This document shows positions 63,783 through 64,000 of a stretch of DNA of 64,000 nucleotides, in pieces. The position numbers were made by a program, and so were the translations under genes. The stretch comes from Armigeres subalbatus. Taxonomy: Eukaryota > Arthropoda > Insecta > Diptera > Culicidae. Position 1 is the first letter of the stretch, and every line of letters begins with the position of its first letter. The stretch lies in NCBI RefSeq assembly GCF_024139115.2, contig NC_085141.1, forward strand, positions 224,984,307-225,048,306, in the 5' to 3' direction. The notes beneath the pieces were generated by a model. The model saw only the letters and a list, made by a program, of their open reading frames with translations, had not been told where the DNA came from and made no database searches.

Positions 63783-64000
63783 TTAGAAAGAACCCTAATA
63801 AATATAAATATACACTGGATTCTGTTTTTACACGATTTACATTTTCTCAATTTCCCACTCATCCTCTATGTTTAACGTATATTAATTATCATGTGATTTT
63901 TCTTTGATTTATTCTGGATTTTTTGACACATGTTGCGAAGAGTTTGGTGGCAAATTGAAGTCACACGATCAAAAATACGTGCGAAAAAAAATCGTGTAAA

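Noticed and set aside
1..64000. Endogenous viral elements
   Set aside because: I looked for flavivirus-, rhabdovirus- or retrovirus-like coding segments in the longer frames and saw none; all RT signatures are of non-LTR type.

Overview
The window looks like repeat-dominated, gene-poor chromosomal DNA from a culicine mosquito, most likely Aedes. I base this on Feilai-type tRNA-related SINEs, RTE- and R1-clade non-LTR retrotransposons with 3' ends typical of Aedes, and very dense TA-flanked MITEs. This is recognition from memory, not a database match. I found no convincing host protein-coding gene, no rRNA, no functional tRNA, no CRISPR array and no viral insertion. Almost every long reading frame belongs to a decayed transposon or is forced open by a short tandem repeat.

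Layout. 0-13 kb: LINE 3' fragments; MITEs with TA, 8-bp or 9-bp target-site duplications (TSDs); an internally deleted RTE retrotransposon at 5908-7704 with a 14-bp TSD; a second RTE remnant split by a large TIR element, which itself carries a 196-bp MITE; and a complete Feilai-like SINE. 13-27 kb: palindromic MITEs, an 812-bp insertion between 20-bp direct repeats, a deleted P-element/THAP9-like transposase ORF (19483-20466, minus strand), and a satellite with a ~154-bp unit (20620-22920) that ends at a tRNA-like sequence. 27-31 kb: a hAT-type element (27235-31366, TSD TATTAGCA) filled by a 23-bp tandem array. 31.5-39.5 kb: a 24-bp minisatellite split by a non-LTR retrotransposon, which carries a hairpin MITE and a ~2.07-kb probable solo LTR, followed by a decayed R1-clade element with a 28-bp-arm palindrome inside its RT region. 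39.7-46 kb: further TIR elements and a third RTE fragment. 47-54 kb: a 53-bp minisatellite invaded by a 5-bp-TSD inverted-repeat element with a CACAATG terminus, whose right arm was then invaded by a second copy of the 23-bp-array hAT element in the opposite orientation. 54-64 kb: a degenerate SINE, a polypurine tract, the second 196-bp MITE, two TA elements (one with a Harbinger-like MITE inside), more LINE 3' ends and small MITEs.

The most interesting signals are: (i) a non-autonomous hAT family that carries an internal 23-bp array, present twice with exact 8-bp TSDs and homogenised to a different monomer in each copy; (ii) a transposon end with an RSS-like layout (CACAATG, 23-bp spacer, A-rich nonamer), whose arms become exactly equal (232 bp each) once the hAT insertion is removed; (iii) twin 196-bp MITEs, each carrying two TGACGTCA (CRE) palindromes; and (iv) insertion nests with exact TSDs that allow their order to be reconstructed.
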